Positions 5,838-6,217 of a stretch of 6,217 bases of DNA are shown here, one piece after another; position 1 is the first letter of the stretch, and the number at the start of each line of letters is the position of its first letter. Position numbers and translations under genes: made by a program. The stretch is from Peptococcaceae bacterium (lineage in GTDB: Bacteria > Bacillota > Desulfitobacteriia > Desulfitobacteriales > Desulfitobacteriaceae): assembly GCA_031289815.1 (NCBI GenBank), contig JAITOS010000131.1:1-6217 (forward strand), read 5' to 3'. The notes beneath the pieces are model-generated. The model had not been told where the DNA came from. It saw nothing but the letters and a program-made list of their open reading frames with translations, and ran no database searches.

Positions 5838-6217
5838 ATGCGCTCTATCGCTATTATTCTGGTCTCTTTCTTACTGTTAGTCTCGCTCTCCTGGACGTCG
5901 CACGCCTATATCGATTCCGTAGGCGCTCAGCTGAACGAGCAAGCGCAAGCCCTTGAAGCTCTGCTTCAGGACGAGCAATGGGAACGGGCGGAGCAATCCC
6001 TGCGTGCGTTTCGCGCCTATTGGAGCGCCCATAAAGGCAAATTGACCGTCCTGCTGGATCATCAGGATATGAATGATTTTGAAGCCGTCCTCGTCCGTCT
6101 GGAAAGCTATAGCCAAAACCGCGCCGCCCAGTTTTGCCTGACCGAAGCCGTCATGCTCCAACGCTGGATCGAAAATTTACGGGAGCGCGAGCGCTTCAAT
6201 TTGTCTAATATCTTTTA
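5838..6217 (+). CDS. DUF4363-like membrane-anchored small protein (right edge, nearly complete)
   Basis: 126 codons from ATG to the edge, where the last two bases, TA, begin the next codon. The protein already has the length of DUF4363 proteins (about 120-130 aa) and ends LSNIF, so a TAA or TAG stop completed by the next base is likely; a Tyr codon is the alternative. Residues 1-22 form one hydrophobic segment (RSIAIILVSFLLLVSLSW) that looks like an uncleaved signal anchor. The rest is charged, Gln/Glu/Arg-rich and predicted helical, with regularly spaced Trp and Leu, and should lie outside the membrane. Its AGGAGGTGA ribosome binding site (5819-5826) is 11 nt from the ATG. DUF4363 has no known function, and its genes commonly follow DUF421 genes in spore-formers. 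The assignment rests on size, topology and that neighbour. Confidence 0.68.
   Translation, partial: MRSIAIILVSFLLLVSLSWTSHAYIDSVGAQLNEQAQALEALLQDEQWERAEQSLRAFRAYWSAHKGKLTVLLDHQDMNDFEAVLVRLESYSQNRAAQFCLTEAVMLQRWIENLRERERFNLSNIF

Noticed and set aside
5877..6161. Minus-strand open frame opposite the DUF4363-like gene
   Set aside because: The plus strand has a strong ribosome binding site, a signal-anchor N-terminus and family length; the reverse frame has none of these.

Overview
The window comes from an endospore-forming Firmicute, most likely an anaerobic clostridial-class lineage with moderately high GC. A complete spoVAC-spoVAD-spoVAE-spoVAF cluster shows the sporulation lifestyle. The anaerobe inference comes from two proteins of the (R)-2-hydroxyacyl-CoA dehydratase/activase superfamily, whose Fe-S enzymes are typically oxygen-sensitive. 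Genus cannot be told from the sequence.

Minus strand, 4941 down to 1: six tightly packed genes read leftward as one apparent operon. They are spoVAC, spoVAD and spoVAE (the core dipicolinic acid (DPA) channel/transport set), spoVAF (a GerA A-subunit paralogue), a COG3580-type protein and a COG3581-type protein. The last runs off the left edge. Gaps are 19, 15 and 8 nt, followed by a 4-nt GTGA overlap and a 59-nt overlap. A strong sigma-G-type promoter (GAATA, 18 nt, CATAATA) lies about 37 nt upstream of the spoVAC GTG. This predicts late forespore expression, as for spoVA in Bacillus.

Plus strand, 5130 to the right edge: a divergent pair encodes a DUF421 (YetF-like) membrane protein and a DUF4363-like membrane-anchored small protein that is complete or nearly so at the edge. 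The 188-bp divergent intergenic region holds the sigma-G promoter, a weaker sigma-A-like candidate facing right that overlaps it, and an 11-bp perfect tandem repeat just before the DUF421 ribosome binding site.

Taken together this looks like a spore inner-membrane module. SpoVAC/D/E move DPA, SpoVAF belongs to the GerA ion-channel family, and DUF421 proteins are known from mobile spoVA operons that raise spore heat resistance. The unexpected part is the pair of dehydratase/activase-like Fe-S proteins translationally coupled downstream of spoVAF; no spore role for them is known to me. No RNA genes, mobile elements or CRISPR were seen.
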